NCBI GenBank assembly: GCA_903934295.1
Contig: CAIZNI010000065.1
Coordinates: 59,183 to 123,182 of the forward strand
DNA from: an uncultured beta proteobacterium
Lineage (GTDB): Bacteria; Pseudomonadota; Gammaproteobacteria; Burkholderiales; Burkholderiaceae_E
Direction: 5' to 3'
Length of the DNA: 64,000 nt
The first letter of the stretch is position 1. Each line of letters opens with the position of its first letter. This document shows positions 35,913 to 47,117 of this stretch, piece by piece. The position numbers and the translations under genes are program-made. Under the pieces are notes generated by a model. It saw only the letters and a program-made list of their open reading frames with translations. It was not told the origin of the DNA and made no database searches.

Positions 35913-37118
35913 TTACTTCGGTGCTGCCTGAACGATCCGGGTGTCCACCAGTCGCTGCACCTCTGCGGCGGACAGCCCCAACACGCTCTTGAGGGTCTCC
36001 TCCGTGTGTTCTCCCAGCCGGGGCGACGGCGAACGGATCGCACCGGGCGTCTTCGACAGCCGCACTGGCACGCCCACCACCCGCACCGGTCCGGCACGCG
36101 GGTGTTCCATGTCCACCAGCGATCCGCGCGCCTTGACCTGCGGATGGTCGATGAGCTGCTCGATGTTGTTGATCGCGCCCACCGGGACGCCAACCTTCAA
36201 CAGCACCGCCTCCCATTCCTCGAAGCTGCGCGTCAGGAAAACCTGCTGCAGGATATCGACCAATGCGTCGCGATTCTGGCCGCGCTGCTGGTTGGTGCGA
36301 AACCGCTGATCGTCGGTCAGATCCGGACGGCCGATCGCCGGGCAGAAGATCTTCCAGAGCTTTTCGCTGCCCACCGCCAGCGCGAGATCGCGGGTCTGGG
36401 TCCGGAAGGTCTGGTACGGCAGCAATGCCTTGTAGGCGGTGCCCATCGGCTTGGGCAGTTCGCGGTCGGCCAGGAAGCCGCTGATCATCACATTGAGCAG
36501 CGACATCTGCCCCTCGAGCATCGAGACATCGATGCTCTGGCCCTCGCCGGTCTTTTCCTTGACCCGCAGCGCCAGCAGGATGCCGAAACCGGCATACATG
36601 CCCGCCGCCAGGTCGGCCACCGAGACGCCGCAGCGCACGCCGCTGCCGCCTTCCTCGCCGGTCACGCTGATCATGCCGCTTTCGGCCTGCAGGATGAGGT
36701 CGAGCGCGGCGCGCTCGCGATAGGGACCGTCCTGTCCGAAGCCCGACACCGAGCAGTAGATGATGCCCGGATTGCGGGCCTTGGCCCGCTCGTAGCCCAG
36801 GCCGAGCTTCTCGAGCGCGCCCGGCCGGAAATTCTCGAGGACCACATCGGCCTTCTCGACCAGCTTGAAGAACAGCTCCTTGCCTTCATCGGTCTTCAGG
36901 TCGATCGAGATGCCCTGCTTGTTGCGGTGCAGGCCGACGAAGTAGGAGTTCTCGCCGCCCGGCAGCGGCGCGCCCCAGGCCCGCGCGATGTCGCCGGCGC
37001 CAGGGGTCTCGAGCTTGATCACATGGGCGCCGAAGTCGGCAAGCATCGTCGAGCAATGCGGTCCGGCCAGCGCGTGGGAAAGATCGAGCACCATGACATC
37101 TTCGAGCGGCATTTTCAT
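35913..37118 (-). CDS. CaiB/BaiF-family (class III) CoA-transferase
   Basis: 401 residues. Typical blocks are [31 protein letters not shown] N-terminus, [37 protein letters not shown] and [16 protein letters not shown]. The Asp in the last block (residue 169) corresponds to the nucleophile of formyl-CoA transferase. These interlocked dimers move CoA between carboxylic acids. MKM at the start gives two possible ATGs, six bases apart. The substrate is unknown. The gene stands alone and is divergent from rutE. Confidence 0.9.
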   Translation of the reverse strand: MKMPLEDVMVLDLSHALAGPHCSTMLADFGAHVIKLETPGAGDIARAWGAPLPGGENSYFVGLHRNKQGISIDLKTDEGKELFFKLVEKADVVLENFRPGALEKLGLGYERAKARNPGIIYCSVSGFGQDGPYRERAALDLILQAESGMISVTGEEGGSGVRCGVSVADLAAGMYAGFGILLALRVKEKTGEGQSIDVSMLEGQMSLLNVMISGFLADRELPKPMGTAYKALLPYQTFRTQTRDLALAVGSEKLWKIFCPAIGRPDLTDDQRFRTNQQRGQNRDALVDILQQVFLTRSFEEWEAVLLKVGVPVGAINNIEQLIDHPQVKARGSLVDMEHPRAGPVRVVGVPVRLSKTPGAIRSPSPRLGEHTEETLKSVLGLSAAEVQRLVDTRIVQAAPK

Positions 37119-37302
37119 CGCGTGTTCGTCCCCGGGGTGGTTGCATGGCCGATCACGGTGTCGGCGCCGCGCATTTTACTCGCCGCGCACCCGCTCGTGC
37201 GACCGCTCGTGCCAGCGCCCGCCCGCGGTGAGTCGCCGGCGTTTCGATCGGATGCTGATACGCTCGCCCGACCACTCGCCACCTTTTCCCAGGAACTTTT
37301 CC

Positions 37303-37893
37303 ATGATCGATGATCGCGCCCTCGATGCGTTGTTCAGGTCGGCCCGCACCGCCAACGCCTTTCTGGACCGACCGGTGTCCGATGACCGTCTGCGGGCCCT
37401 CTATGACCTGATGAAGATGGGTCCCACCTCGGCCAATTGCCAGCCGACCCGGATCGTGTTCCTGCGGACCGCCGAAGCCAAGGAGCGGCTGCGTCCCGCA
37501 CTGTCGTCGGGCAATCTCGCCCGAACCCTGGCCGCGCCGGTCTGCGCGATCCTGGCCTACGACACCGAGTTCCAGGAAAACCTGCCGCGCCTGTTCCCGC
37601 ACAACGCCACCGCCCGCAGCTGGTTCGATGGCGAGGCCAACCGGGCAGCGCGCGAAGCCGGCGCGTTTCGCAACGGTTCGATGCAGGGCGGCTATTTCAT
37701 CCTGGCGGCGCGCGCGGTCGGCCTGGACTGCGGGCCGATGTCGGGCTTCGACAACGCCAAGGTCGACCAGGCGTTCTTCCCGGAGGGCCGTGTGAGATCG
37801 AATTTCCTGTGCAACCTGGGCTACATCGATCCGTCGGCCACCTTTGCGCGCAGCCCGCGACTGGATTTCGACGAGGCGTGTCAGCTGCTCTGA
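37303..37893 (+). CDS. rutE: Malonic semialdehyde reductase RutE-like nitroreductase
   Basis: 196 residues, the same length as E. coli RutE. The N-terminus is [35 protein letters not shown] is the flavin site and [18 protein letters not shown] the RutE-type C-terminal block. RutE reduces malonic semialdehyde to 3-hydroxypropionate in the Rut pyrimidine pathway. No other rut genes are present, so here it may act as a general NADPH/FMN reductase. The start follows AGGAAC; the longer upstream frame is unrelated. It is convergent with the MgtC/DUF4010 gene with a 4-bp gap. Confidence 0.88.
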   Translation: MIDDRALDALFRSARTANAFLDRPVSDDRLRALYDLMKMGPTSANCQPTRIVFLRTAEAKERLRPALSSGNLARTLAAPVCAILAYDTEFQENLPRLFPHNATARSWFDGEANRAAREAGAFRNGSMQGGYFILAARAVGLDCGPMSGFDNAKVDQAFFPEGRVRSNFLCNLGYIDPSATFARSPRLDFDEACQLL

Positions 37894-37897
37894 GCGC

Positions 37898-39136
37898 TCA
37901 GGTCGCCAGCCAGCTGGCCCAGAGCGCCAGGATCAGGGCGCTCAGTCCCGGCAGCACCCGCAGGGCAAACGAGGCGCCCCCGGCAATCCAGGCCGCAGCC
38001 AGCTTGCTCAGGGTGTTGGCGGTGACGCCCAGCAGGATCGGCAGGCTGGCCGCGGCCGTGTCCAGGCTGCCGCGCTCCACGAGCGCGCACACCGAGGCGA
38101 CCGAGGCGTGCACATCGAGCAGTCCGGCGGCAACCGCGCCGCCCAGCGCCGCGGTGGAACCGAACTGGTCGCCGGTCCAGGCGACCAGCGCGGTCAGCCC
38201 GCTCAGCAGCGCGGCAAACCCCAACGATCGCGGCAGGTCGAACACCCGCTGCGGGCCGCTCGTCCCGGGCGGCGCGTCATCGGCGCCCAGCGCGGTCGCC
38301 CACGCGCCGGCTGCTGCGGCCAGGCCCGCCGCGAGCAGCGCCGGCCAGATCTGTCCGAGCACCGCGGGCGACACCGCGCCGCTGACCAGCGCAAGTTGCG
38401 CCACGGTGGCCAGGTTCGACGACAGCGCGCCGCCGGCGCAGGCGCGTGCCAGCGTCGGGTTCGATCGCGCCTGCGCACCCATTGCGGCGAAGGTTGCGGT
38501 GCTCGACACGAAGCCCGACGCCAGGCCTGAAAGCGCCAGTCCGATCCGGGGACCCAGCAGGCGCAGGGCGATGTAGCCGGCCGCCTGCAGCGCCAGCAGC
38601 ATGACCAGCAGCCGCCACAGGGTGCGCGGATTGGTCTGGGCAAGCCAGGGCAGGGCGCGGTCGGGCATCAGCGGCAGGATCACCAGCGCCGCGCCGGCCA
38701 GGATCAGTCCGTCGCGCAACTCGGCATCGGTGAGGATGTCGGTTGAGAAATGATGCAGCCGGGTGCGGGCGGCCAGCAGGATCGCGACAGCGGCAGCAGC
38801 GCCGCCGGCGAGGGCCGGATCCCGGACGGCAGTCGCGCCGAGCAGAAAGGTCGCAAACAGGGCCAACTCGGTGGTGATGCCCGGGTCGCGGGAGCGGTTT
38901 CGCCAGTAGTTCAGCGCGCTCAGGGCACCCACCAGCAGCCCGCCGGCGCCCACCAGCAGCGGCTGCTCCAGGGTCTGGGCCATCGCGCCGGCCAGCGCGG
39001 CAAGGGCGAAGGTGCGCACCCCTGCGAGCGAACGGGCGGCGCCGCTGCCCTTGCGGCGTTCGCGTTCGATGCCGATCAGCAGGCCGCAGCCCAGCGCGAC
39101 GGCGAGCGCCACCCAGTGTGTCTGCTGCGGCTCCAT
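37898..39136 (-). CDS. MgtC/SapB and DUF4010 integral membrane protein
   Basis: 412 residues with about 11-12 predicted membrane helices. Residues 1-130 are the MgtC/SapB-like domain ([52 protein letters not shown]). The rest is DUF4010 ([21 protein letters not shown] loop, [35 protein letters not shown]). The family lies in the inner membrane; function is not known, with links to Mg2+ or stress only for stand-alone MgtC. It is divergent from the ABC exporter operon. Confidence 0.85.
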   Translation of the reverse strand: MEPQQTHWVALAVALGCGLLIGIERERRKGSGAARSLAGVRTFALAALAGAMAQTLEQPLLVGAGGLLVGALSALNYWRNRSRDPGITTELALFATFLLGATAVRDPALAGGAAAAVAILLAARTRLHHFSTDILTDAELRDGLILAGAALVILPLMPDRALPWLAQTNPRTLWRLLVMLLALQAAGYIALRLLGPRIGLALSGLASGFVSSTATFAAMGAQARSNPTLARACAGGALSSNLATVAQLALVSGAVSPAVLGQIWPALLAAGLAAAAGAWATALGADDAPPGTSGPQRVFDLPRSLGFAALLSGLTALVAWTGDQFGSTAALGGAVAAGLLDVHASVASVCALVERGSLDTAAASLPILLGVTANTLSKLAAAWIAGGASFALRVLPGLSALILALWASWLAT

Positions 39137-39205
39137 GGGGTGAGTTTACGGCCTGGCGGGCCTGCCGATTGCGGCAACGCATTCGCGGCGCAGGAGCCCG
39201 CCCTC

Positions 39206-39999
<794 letters not shown>

Positions 40000-40003
<4 letters not shown>

Positions 40004-42357
40004 GTGTTCTGCAGGTCAAGCTGTGGCGCGACTTGCGGCGCATGCGTGCCCAGGTGCTCACCATCTCGCTGGTGGTCGCCTGCGGGGTGGCCGGTTTCGT
40101 GGGCGAGTTCTCGACCCACGAGTCGCTCCTGGCCTCGCGGGATTCCTACTACCGGGAGTCCCGGTTCGCCGACGTCTTCGCCAGTGTGCGCCGGGCGCCG
40201 GTCGCGCTGCACGAGCGCATCGCGGCCCTGCCGGGGGTGGCCCAGGTCAAGCTCGAGACGGCATTCGACATCCAGCTGTCGCTGCCCGATGTGCGTCAGC
40301 CGGTGACGGTCCGGTTCATCGGACTCGATGCCAGCCGGCCGGCGGCGCTCAACCGGCTCACCCTGCGCACCGGACGCCTGCCGGGCGAAGGACCGCGACT
40401 CGAGGCGGTGGTCAACGAACGCTTCGCCCAGGTGCGCGGGCTGCTGCCGGGCACCCGCGTCCAGGCGCTGCTCAACGGGCGCCTGCAGACGGTGGAGGTC
40501 GTCGGCACCGTGCTGGCGCCCGAGTTCGTGTTCGCCACCCGTGGCGGCGCGCCGGATGACCAGTGGTTCGGGGTGATGTGGATCGATGCCGAGCAGATGG
40601 CCACCGCCTTCGACATGCAGGGCGCCTTCAACCGGGTGGCGCTCGGACTCGATGCCGGTGTCGATCCGGCGGTCGTGCTCGAGCCGCTCGATGCGCTGCT
40701 GCAGCCCTACGGCGCGACCGATGCGGTGACCCGCAAACGCCAGCTCTCCAGCGCCATCGTCGACAACGAGTTGCGCCAGCTCAAGGTGCTGGGCACGATC
40801 CTGCCGGCGATCTTCCTGGCGGTCGCGATGTTCATCCTGAATGTGGTCATGAGCCGTCAGGTGACCACCCAGCGCCAGCAGATTGCGACCCTGAAGGCGC
40901 TGGGCTATGCCGACCGCACGATCGCCTGGCATTACACGCAGATGGCGCTGGTGATCGCCGGTATCGGGGTGCTGATCGGACTGGCGCTGAGCGCCTGGCT
41001 CGGGCGTGAACTGCTCGGGCTGTATTCGGAGGTGTTTCGCTTCGCGGCGCTGCGCTATCGCACCGTCCCCTGGGTGGCTGCGCTGTCGGTCGCGCTGGTG
41101 GCTGCGGCCGCCGCTGCCGGCGCGTTCGCGGCAATCCGCTCGGTGGTGTCGCTGCCGCCGGCCCAGGCGATGCAGCCGCCGGCGCCGGCGGCGTATCGCC
41201 GAACCCTGCTGGAGCGGCTGGCCGGCGCGCGGCGCCCCGGACCGGCTGTGCTGATGGTCGTTCGCAACATCGAACGCCGGCCGCTGCGTGCTGCGTTCAC
41301 CGTGATCGGGATCGCGGCGGCGGTCGCCCTGCAGATTTCCGGGGCCTACTGGAACGACACCATCGACTTCATCATCGACATGCAGTATCGCCAGGTCCAG
41401 CGCGGCGACACGGTGGTCGAGTTCAATCAGCCGGTCCCGCTGTCGGTCGTCGAGGCCCTGCGCCGGCTGCCCGGGGTCACCGATGCCCAGGCCTGGCGAA
41501 GCGAACCGGTGCGGGTGCGTTACCGCGGCCGCAGTGTCGACACGCTGTTGACCGGCCATGTCGAACAGGCACGGCTCATGCGGGTGGTCGACCAGCGCAG
41601 CGGCGCGGTCGAGCCGGCGCGCGACGGCGTCACCGTCAATGCACTGCTGGCGCGTGAGCTCGGCTTGCGCCCGGGTGATCTGATCGAGATCGACTTGCGG
41701 CTGTGGCATCGGCGCACGGTGACGGTGCGCGTGACCGAGGTGGTCGGCACGCTGTTCGGGCGTCAGCTTTTCATGGAACTGGACGCGATGAACCGGTTGG
41801 CGGGCGACGGACAGGGCGTCAATGCCGCGGTGGTGTCGCTCGATCCGGCGCTTGCCGAGGCGTTCTATGCGGCCGTCAAGGCAGTGCCGCGCATCGCGGC
41901 GGTCTCCGACAAGGCGGGATCCCTGCGGTCGTTTCAGGAAACCACCGCGCGCAACCTGGGCTTTTTTACCGCGGTGCTGACGGTCTTCGCGGTCGCGATG
42001 GCGTGCGGGATCACCTACAACGCGGCCCGCATCGCATTGTCGGAGCGGGCCTGGGAACTGGCCAGCCTGCGGGTGCTGGGGATGACACGCGCCGAGGTCT
42101 CGGTGCTGCTGCTGGCCGAACTGGCGGCCGAACTGCTGGTCGCGCTGCCGCTGGGCTGCGCGTTCGGCTGGGGGCTCGCCACCGTTCTGATGCGGCTGAT
42201 GCAGTCGGAGAACATCGATTTTCCGGCGGTGATCGAGCCGTCCACGTATGGCGTCGCGGTGCTGTGCGTGCTGCTGGCCGGCGCGTTCAGCGGGCTGGTC
42301 GTGCGCAGCCGGATCGATCGCCTGGACCTGGTGGCCGTGCTGAAGGTGCGGGAATGA
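40000..42357 (+). CDS. FtsX/MacB-type ABC transporter permease
   Basis: 785 residues from GTG 40000 overlapping the ATPase stop; a GTG one codon earlier is equally possible. A first membrane helix ([17 protein letters not shown]) leads to a periplasmic domain, then three helices ([53 protein letters not shown]). The arrangement repeats from about 430, with the last helices ending in [16 protein letters not shown]. Two FtsX units in one chain, as in the LolC/E-like or DevC-type large permeases. It couples ATPase action to periplasmic movement. Its substrate is unknown. Confidence 0.9.
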
Positions 42358-43601
42358 GGCCGCGCGCGGTGCTGACCGGGCTGGCGCGTCACTGGGCGTG
42401 GACGCTGGCCGCGGTGGCCGGGTTGCTGGCGGGTGGCTGGGCCTTCTATCCACGCCCGCTGCCGGTCGACGTCGGACTGGTGCGCGAGGGCCGGTTCGAG
42501 CAGACGATCCGCGAAGACGGCCGGCTGCGGGTGCGCCAGCGCTATCTGATCGTCGCGCCCACCGCGGCCGATCTGCTGCGCAGCGACCTCAAGGTCGGCG
42601 ACCGGGTGGCACGCGATCAGGTGATTGCGCGCTTTCGGCCGGTGCAACCGCAACTGCTCGATGCCCGGGCGCGTCAGGTGCTGGCGGCGCGGGTCGGAAG
42701 CGCCGAAGCCGCCCGGCTGGCGGCGCTGGCGACCCAGGACCGCCAGCGCGCCACGCTGGCCCAGGCGCGGCTGGACGCCGAGCGGGCCGATCGCCTGGCT
42801 GCCGAACGCTTCATCTCGCCCGCGATGCGCGATCAGGCCGCGCTGACGCTGCAGGCGCAGTCGATGGCGCTCAGGGCTGCGGCCGAGCAGGTTCACGCCG
42901 CCGAGCACGCCCTTGATGAAGCGCGCGCCGCCCTCGCGCAGGCTGCCGGCGTCGAGCGGGATCGGGCCGCGCCCGGGGAGGCGGGTTCGTGGGTGCTGCG
43001 GGCGCCCGTCGCCGGGCGGATCCTGAAGATCCACCAGGAGAGCGGCGGACCGATCGCGGCGGGGCAGCCGGTCGTGGAACTCGCCGACACCGAATCGCTG
43101 GAGGCGGTAGTCGATGTGCTGTCGGGCGATGCGCTGCGGGTGCAGCCCGGAGCGCCGGTGCGTCTGTCCCTGGGCCAGGGCGTTCCACCGCTCGCCGGCC
43201 GCGTGAGCCGGATCGAGCCGGTCGCCTTCACCAAGGTGTCGGCACTGGGCATCGAGGAGCAGCGGGTGAACCTGATCATTACCGTCGATCCGCCCGACGC
43301 CGCGCCCGTTCAGCCGGGCGACGGGTTCCGGGTCGACGCGACGGTGACGCTGCGGGTCGTCGATTCCGCGCTGACGGTGCCCGGCGCCGCACTGATGCGA
43401 ATCGGCACCCGCTGGGCGATGATGGTCCACGACCAGGGGCGGGTACGCCAGACCGAGGTGCAGGTCCTGGAGCGCGGGGTGGAACGGGTGTGGATCGGCC
43501 CCGGGCCGGCGCCCGGCACCCCGGTGGTGCTCTATCCGGGCGGGCAACTGCAGGACGGGCAGCGCGTCCGCGTGCGGGTCGTCCCGGCCGAGGGTTCCTG
43601 A
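42354..43601 (+). CDS. Periplasmic adaptor (HlyD/MacA-like) of the ABC exporter
   Basis: 415 residues. A single N-terminal membrane helix (HWAWTLAAVAGLLAGGWAF) is followed by a lipoyl half-motif (LIVAPTAADLLRSDLKVGDRV), a coiled-coil hairpin (about 110-205, rich in Ala, Arg, Gln) and the second lipoyl half (WVLRAPVAGRILKIHQESGGPI). Beta-barrel and membrane-proximal domains end the chain. Adaptors of this class link an inner-membrane pump to an outer-membrane duct. No TolC-like gene is in the window. The ATG overlaps the permease stop. Confidence 0.9.
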   Translation: MRPRAVLTGLARHWAWTLAAVAGLLAGGWAFYPRPLPVDVGLVREGRFEQTIREDGRLRVRQRYLIVAPTAADLLRSDLKVGDRVARDQVIARFRPVQPQLLDARARQVLAARVGSAEAARLAALATQDRQRATLAQARLDAERADRLAAERFISPAMRDQAALTLQAQSMALRAAAEQVHAAEHALDEARAALAQAAGVERDRAAPGEAGSWVLRAPVAGRILKIHQESGGPIAAGQPVVELADTESLEAVVDVLSGDALRVQPGAPVRLSLGQGVPPLAGRVSRIEPVAFTKVSALGIEEQRVNLIITVDPPDAAPVQPGDGFRVDATVTLRVVDSALTVPGAALMRIGTRWAMMVHDQGRVRQTEVQVLERGVERVWIGPGPAPGTPVVLYPGGQLQDGQRVRVRVVPAEGS

Positions 43602-43676
43602 GGCGCGTGCCGGACGCGCTCGCAGCGCCCGGTGCAGCGGTGACGGATGGGTGCCGCCCGACGGGCGGCTCGCCGG

Positions 43677-44198
43677 TCAGCCCGCTCGGCGGGGCGGATG
43701 CGCCGAGATGACATGGCCGACCTGCCAGGGCCGTGGCAGACGGTCATGGGCCTCCTTGACCTGCGCGAGGCGGGCCGACAGCTCGGCGGGCATCGGCGCG
43801 GTGCGCCGCTGGGCCATGTCCATGTGGATCGACAGCGACTCGTAGGTGGCCGCCAGATACCCTTCGGTCGCGTGAAACATTTCCTGATAGAAATGCAGGC
43901 GCTTGTGGTCGAAATCGATCAGCCGGGCTTCGAAGCGCAGGGGCGCGCCTTCCTTGACCTCGCGCAGGAAGTTCAGGTGCGACTCCAGGGCGAAAGTCGA
44001 TGCGCCGGTGCGCTGGCGGTATTCCCGACCCAGTCCGAGAAACGTGAAGAAGGGGCTGGCGGCGATGTCGAACACCACATGGTAGTAGCCGACGTTCATG
44101 TGACCGTTGTTGTCGATCCAGTCGGGCAGGACGACAGCGGTGGCGCCGGCGAAAGGGGCAGGCAGTGGGGTGGGCAGTTGGGTGGGGGATGGGGTCAT
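43677..44198 (-). CDS. Hotdog-fold acyl-CoA thioesterase-like protein
   Basis: 173 residues starting at MTPSPTQLPTPLP; a longer frame reaching 44327 exists but its N-terminus looks random. LPDWIDNNGHMNVGYYHVVFD is the 4-hydroxybenzoyl-CoA thioesterase/YbgC motif (the D-x-N-G-H-M block carries the catalytic acid), followed by HLNFLREVKEGAPLRFEARL and the long helix/strand pair. It hydrolyses acyl- or aroyl-CoA esters in the cytoplasm. It stands alone and is divergent from the DUF1631 gene. The acyl substrate is unknown. Confidence 0.85.
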   Translation of the reverse strand: MTPSPTQLPTPLPAPFAGATAVVLPDWIDNNGHMNVGYYHVVFDIAASPFFTFLGLGREYRQRTGASTFALESHLNFLREVKEGAPLRFEARLIDFDHKRLHFYQEMFHATEGYLAATYESLSIHMDMAQRRTAPMPAELSARLAQVKEAHDRLPRPWQVGHVISAHPPRRAG

Positions 44199-44351
44199 CG
44201 GGATTCCGGATCGGGCGGGCAGGGCGGTACGAGGTGTTTCGCCAGGCCAGTCTTTTACCACCGGATGACCCGGATCCTGGCCGACACGCATTCCGTCACA
44301 GTACCCGGGCAGCCGATCCTTTAGCATTCCAGGGGTGAAACTGGAATTTCA

Positions 44352-47117
44352 ATGACCAACGATCCTGCGCTGGAAGGAGAGCGGCTGGCTCTTTTCGAGC
44401 AGGCATTGCTGCGTCTGGGCCAGACCCTCGAACGCTCGCTGGGTGCCGCCAACGCCGAAATCGCCCTCGACCTCGATGCTGCTGCCGAGAACGAGGCCGA
44501 CGCGCGCGACCGGCTGTTGCTGATGTCGGCTGCCGGCGTCTTGCGCCAGGAGTCCTCGGGGCGGGCCAGCGCCATCGCCCGGATCCTGGCCGACCACGCG
44601 ACCCGCTGCATCGAGTACGCCCGCCTCGCCGAAGATGAGGCGCGGGCGCTCGATCTGCTGCGCGAGGACGACGTCAACCAGCAAATGCTGGTGAGCGACA
44701 TGGCGCGTGCGGTCCGCCAGATCGCTGCCGCCGATTACCTCACGCTGACCGACGCCACTCGCTCGCTGTGGCCGGGCCTCTGGACCCACGACGACCTCAA
44801 TCCGCTGGGTGCGCATACCCTGGCGGCGGCCACGGTCAAGGGGCTGGTCAGCCTGGCCAGCACGCCGGCCGTGCGGGTGCAGTTGCGGCGCTCGATTCTT
44901 CGGCGTCTGCCGGCGGTGCTCGCGTTGGCGCTGGAGGACCTGGGCCGCTGGGTGGTGGGCGCTCTGGCGGCCCGTTCGCCGCGCAGCGTTGGCGCGTCGC
45001 CCACGGCGCCCGCCGCTGATGCGTTGGTCAAGCGGCCGACCGACCCGGTTCCTGCGGCCCAAAGACCTTCCACCGTCCCGGCAGCAGGTGGCGCGCCCCC
45101 CCGAGCCGGTGGCGCAACCCGTCGGGCAGGCAATGTCTCCCCCCGCACGGGCAGCGTCGCTCGCCGCGTCGGTGACCTGTCGGGCCGGGTGGATCACTTT
45201 ACCCGTGAGGAGGTTGACCGCGTCGTTTCCGGCGCAACGCCCAGCGGGTTGCCCCCATCGTCTGCGCAGCCGGATGCGCCCGCAGCCCCTGCTGACGCCG
45301 CGGCCTTGCCCACGGCCGATTCGTCCCCGGCCGCCCCCGGCGCCCGGACCCTCGAGCAGATCGAGCGGACAGCCGATGCGGCGCGCGTGCTGGGCAGCTC
45401 GCCGCTGGCCAGTGCGCCGGCCGCCCGGCTGCCGGTGCAGCCGACGCTGCAGCCGGTGGTCGAACTCGAGCGCGATGCCGTCGCCTTTGCGCACTCGATC
45501 GGCGTGGCGCCCTACGGTCGCGAGGCGCGAGCGCGGTTCTTCGGCAACGCGCGTGACCGTCTGCGGCAGGCCTCGGTGCCGCCAGCCCAATTGGCGGTCG
45601 TCGAGGTGGTGGCCGCGATGTTCGACTACGTCATCGACGACCACCGCCTGCCGGAGTCGGTCAAGCCGATGATCTGGCGCCTGCAGCAGCCGGCGCTGGC
45701 GCTGGCGCTGCTCGACCCGGCCTACCTGGGTGACGAGCCGCGCTCCCTGCGCCGGATGATCGAGAACATCGGTTCGATCGCCAATGCCTTTGCCGACGAC
45801 ATGGGCCGGGGCAGCGAGCTGCATCGCCGCCTCGAGACGGTGGTGCGCGCGGTGGAGATTGTCGCCGGCGCGCTGCAGGCCCGTTCGGCGGTCATGGCCC
45901 GCCAGGTCGAGCACGAGTACGCGCGCGCCGCCCGCAACGTCGGTCAGCTGATCGACCGGCTGGTGCGCGAACGCGCCGAGCTCGAATCGGCGCGCGGCAA
46001 CCAGAACCGGCGCGACTACCGCCGCCGCCCCACCGCCGAGCGGGAGCAGGAAGTCACGATACGGCTGTCGGTCATGCTTGGCGAGCGGCTCGAGCGCTTT
46101 CGCGTGCCGGAGTCGGTGCGCGAATTCCTGCTCACCGTCTGGCTGCGCCAGCTGCGCACCGCGGCCTTGCGCGATGGCGAGGAAAGTGGCGAGTTCAAGG
46201 TCGCCCTGCAGGTGGTCGACGATCTGCTCTGGAGTCTGAATCCCGATGCCCAGCGGGGCGGGCGTCGCGAGCTGGCACTGCGCATTCCGCCGCTGATCCG
46301 CATGCTCACCCAGGGGGTGCGCGATGTCGGGGTCAAGGACGACGAACTGAAGCCCTTTTTCGACGAACTGTTCCTGGTTCACCTGCGAAAGATGCAGGGA
46401 GAAGACGAGGCGCCCGCTGCGCGCCGTCAGTCGTCGAGCCGGTCGTCACGGTTCGCGGCGGGGGGGCCTGCGAGCGTTTCCGTTCAGCCCGGTCCACCGC
46501 CCGCCTCGTCGGCACGGGCCTTGCGGACCCGTGTGGCCGCGCCGCCGATCCCGACCTCATTGCGCCGGCGCCCCGAGTCCGACATGACGTCCGGTCGCAT
46601 CGGTAGCGCTCCGGATACGATTCCCGATACCTTGCCGCGGGTTTCCGGCGCCGCCGAGCAAGCGCCGCTGCCGGCGCGTCGCCAGAGCGCAGCCCCAGCG
46701 CCCGCTGCCGCCCCAGCGCCCGCCGCAACCCCAGCGCCCCTCGCACCCCCAGCGCCCCTCGCACCCCCAGCGCCCGCCGCAACCCCGGCGGCTCCGGCCA
46801 GACTGGCGTCGCAGGCAGGCGCGCCGGCCAATCAGGAACTGCTGGACATCCTGTCCTCGATCGATCTGGGCGATCTGCCGCGCGAGCCCCGCGCGGTCCG
46901 GCTGGCGGATGCCGACCCGCTGGTGCACCTGGCGCGCGGCGCCTGGCTGCAGCTCGAGTCCCAGGAAGGCGAGACGGTTCATGCCAAGGTCGCGTGGATC
47001 AACTCGCGCCGCACCGCGGTGCTGATGGTGCGCCATCCGGATCGCCGGGCCCTGTCGATGGGCACGACAGAACTCGCTCAGCGGTTCGCCCGGGGGCGCG
47101 CCTTTCTCATCGAGTAG
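44352..47117 (+). CDS. DUF1631 family protein
   Basis: 921 residues. A helical N-terminal domain (1-200), a Pro/Ala/Arg-rich linker with Gly-Arg repeats (about 215-285), a large helical core (about 330-680) and a second low-complexity Ala-Pro linker (about 780-820) precede a conserved C-terminal beta domain. That domain reads ARGAWLQLESQEGETVHAKV, AWINSRRTAVLMVRHPDR and TTELAQRFARGRAFLIE, resembling PilZ-like or other small beta-barrel folds found at the end of DUF1631 proteins. No enzymatic motif was seen. The 3' end overlaps the FbpC-like gene by 11 bp on the opposite strand. Function is unknown. Confidence 0.85.
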   Translation: MTNDPALEGERLALFEQALLRLGQTLERSLGAANAEIALDLDAAAENEADARDRLLLMSAAGVLRQESSGRASAIARILADHATRCIEYARLAEDEARALDLLREDDVNQQMLVSDMARAVRQIAAADYLTLTDATRSLWPGLWTHDDLNPLGAHTLAAATVKGLVSLASTPAVRVQLRRSILRRLPAVLALALEDLGRWVVGALAARSPRSVGASPTAPAADALVKRPTDPVPAAQRPSTVPAAGGAPPRAGGATRRAGNVSPRTGSVARRVGDLSGRVDHFTREEVDRVVSGATPSGLPPSSAQPDAPAAPADAAALPTADSSPAAPGARTLEQIERTADAARVLGSSPLASAPAARLPVQPTLQPVVELERDAVAFAHSIGVAPYGREARARFFGNARDRLRQASVPPAQLAVVEVVAAMFDYVIDDHRLPESVKPMIWRLQQPALALALLDPAYLGDEPRSLRRMIENIGSIANAFADDMGRGSELHRRLETVVRAVEIVAGALQARSAVMARQVEHEYARAARNVGQLIDRLVRERAELESARGNQNRRDYRRRPTAEREQEVTIRLSVMLGERLERFRVPESVREFLLTVWLRQLRTAALRDGEESGEFKVALQVVDDLLWSLNPDAQRGGRRELALRIPPLIRMLTQGVRDVGVKDDELKPFFDELFLVHLRKMQGEDEAPAARRQSSSRSSRFAAGGPASVSVQPGPPPASSARALRTRVAAPPIPTSLRRRPESDMTSGRIGSAPDTIPDTLPRVSGAAEQAPLPARRQSAAPAPAAAPAPAATPAPLAPPAPLAPPAPAATPAAPARLASQAGAPANQELLDILSSIDLGDLPREPRAVRLADADPLVHLARGAWLQLESQEGETVHAKVAWINSRRTAVLMVRHPDRRALSMGTTELAQRFARGRAFLIE
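46696..46785 (+). repeat. Five 18-bp tandem units in the DUF1631 gene
   Basis: CAGCGCC recurs at 46696, 46714, 46732, 46750 and 46768, an exact 18-bp period; units 3 and 4 are nearly identical. Each unit encodes six Ala/Pro/Leu residues of a flexible linker. Such in-frame repeats change length readily by slippage without disturbing the reading frame. Confidence 0.8.
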
